Translations under genes and position numbers: made by a program
Shown here: piece after piece, positions 12,844 to 64,000 of the stretch
How the letters are laid out: each line of letters begins with the position of its first letter
Numbering within the stretch: the first letter of the stretch is position 1
Notes under the pieces: generated by a model
What the model was told of the DNA's origin: nothing
Databases searched by the model: none
What the model saw: only the letters and a program-made list of their open reading frames with translations
Assembly (NCBI GenBank): GCA_009741485.1
Contig: CM019214.1
Span: 23,334,267 to 23,398,266, forward strand
Source: Malurus cyaneus samueli
Taxonomy: Eukaryota > Chordata > Aves > Passeriformes > Maluridae
Direction: 5' to 3'
Length of the DNA: 64,000 bases

Positions 12844-13122
12844 TCGCCAAAAGCAAGTCGGGGGAACGGCTGTGTCTGATGCCTTATCTCTTTTGTGCTG
12901 ACTGCTGGAGATGAGCCTAGGCTTGACCTGACCATGATTCCAAGGACTGGCACTTCTCTTTTACCCCCACTTTGTAGAGATCCAGACCTTCTCTTCCCGA
13001 TTGTCAAGAAAATTAAATTATTGCTGAATTTGGAAATCTAGGCAGCAGCAGCTTACTTTTTCCCTGCATCTCTCTGGAATCGTTTCTGGGATATTTCCAA
13101 ATCATCACAGAAAGCAGGAGGA
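12844..13122 (+). promoter_or_regulatory. GLRA2: Probable GLRA2 5' leader next to the start codon
   Basis: This stretch lies directly before the start codon. It holds three short upstream reading frames if transcribed: 12879-12914 (11 codons), 12911-12931 (6 codons) and 12934-13041 (35 codons, in the same frame as GLRA2 and ended by TAG before the main ATG). The left limit is chosen because a long pyrimidine tract ending in CAG at 12841-12843 looks like a 3' splice site, so a noncoding first exon could lie in the CpG island. Transcription could equally start within or just upstream of this stretch. No transcript evidence is available. Confidence 0.4.

Positions 13123-64000
<50,878 letters not shown>

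Overview
This is vertebrate nuclear DNA, almost certainly from a bird. The copies of CR1 non-LTR retrotransposon on both strands (including the avian-type 3' tail with repeated ATTCT units), the compact introns and a small GC-rich promoter island all fit a bird. Other sauropsids are not formally excluded. The only gene I can support is GLRA2, the glycine receptor alpha-2 subunit, a glycine-gated chloride channel subunit. It runs on the + strand and leaves the window at the right edge.

Layout: positions 1-11.6 kb are AT-rich upstream DNA with one CR1 fragment and no recognisable gene. At 11.64-11.95 kb a CR1 3' end abuts a CpG island (about 11.87-12.65 kb) that contains a CA microsatellite, a GC-rich minisatellite and a strong G-quadruplex motif on the minus strand. 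A pyrimidine-rich stretch and a probable 5' leader follow, and the GLRA2 start codon is at 13123. Coding exons lie at 13123-13190, 15336-15463, 36843-36910 (3A) or 37007-37074 (3B), 43561-43784, 56872-56954, 57889-58026 and 60010-60224. All introns are GT-AG. With one exon 3, they join into 924 nt (308 codons) of uninterrupted frame, from the signal peptide to the end of TM2. The exons for TM3, the cytoplasmic loop and TM4 were not found before 64000 and must lie further downstream.

The most informative structure is a tandemly duplicated exon 3. The two 68-bp copies are separated by only 96 bp and differ by two amino acids (Val-Thr versus Ile-Ala), matching the known alpha-2A/alpha-2B splice variants. 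Including or skipping both would break the frame. Exon 6 carries the genomic CCA codon that corresponds to the known C-to-U editing site (Pro192Leu, mammalian mature numbering). Exon 2 is two codons shorter than the mammalian one as I recall it.

The rest is intron with six CR1 copies or fragments in total across the window, simple repeats, a few small duplications and palindromes, and one undetermined base. I found no tRNA, rRNA, CRISPR, intact transposon or second protein-coding gene. I do not claim a new biological system here; the alternative-exon pair and the promoter-side sequence architecture are the parts most worth following up.
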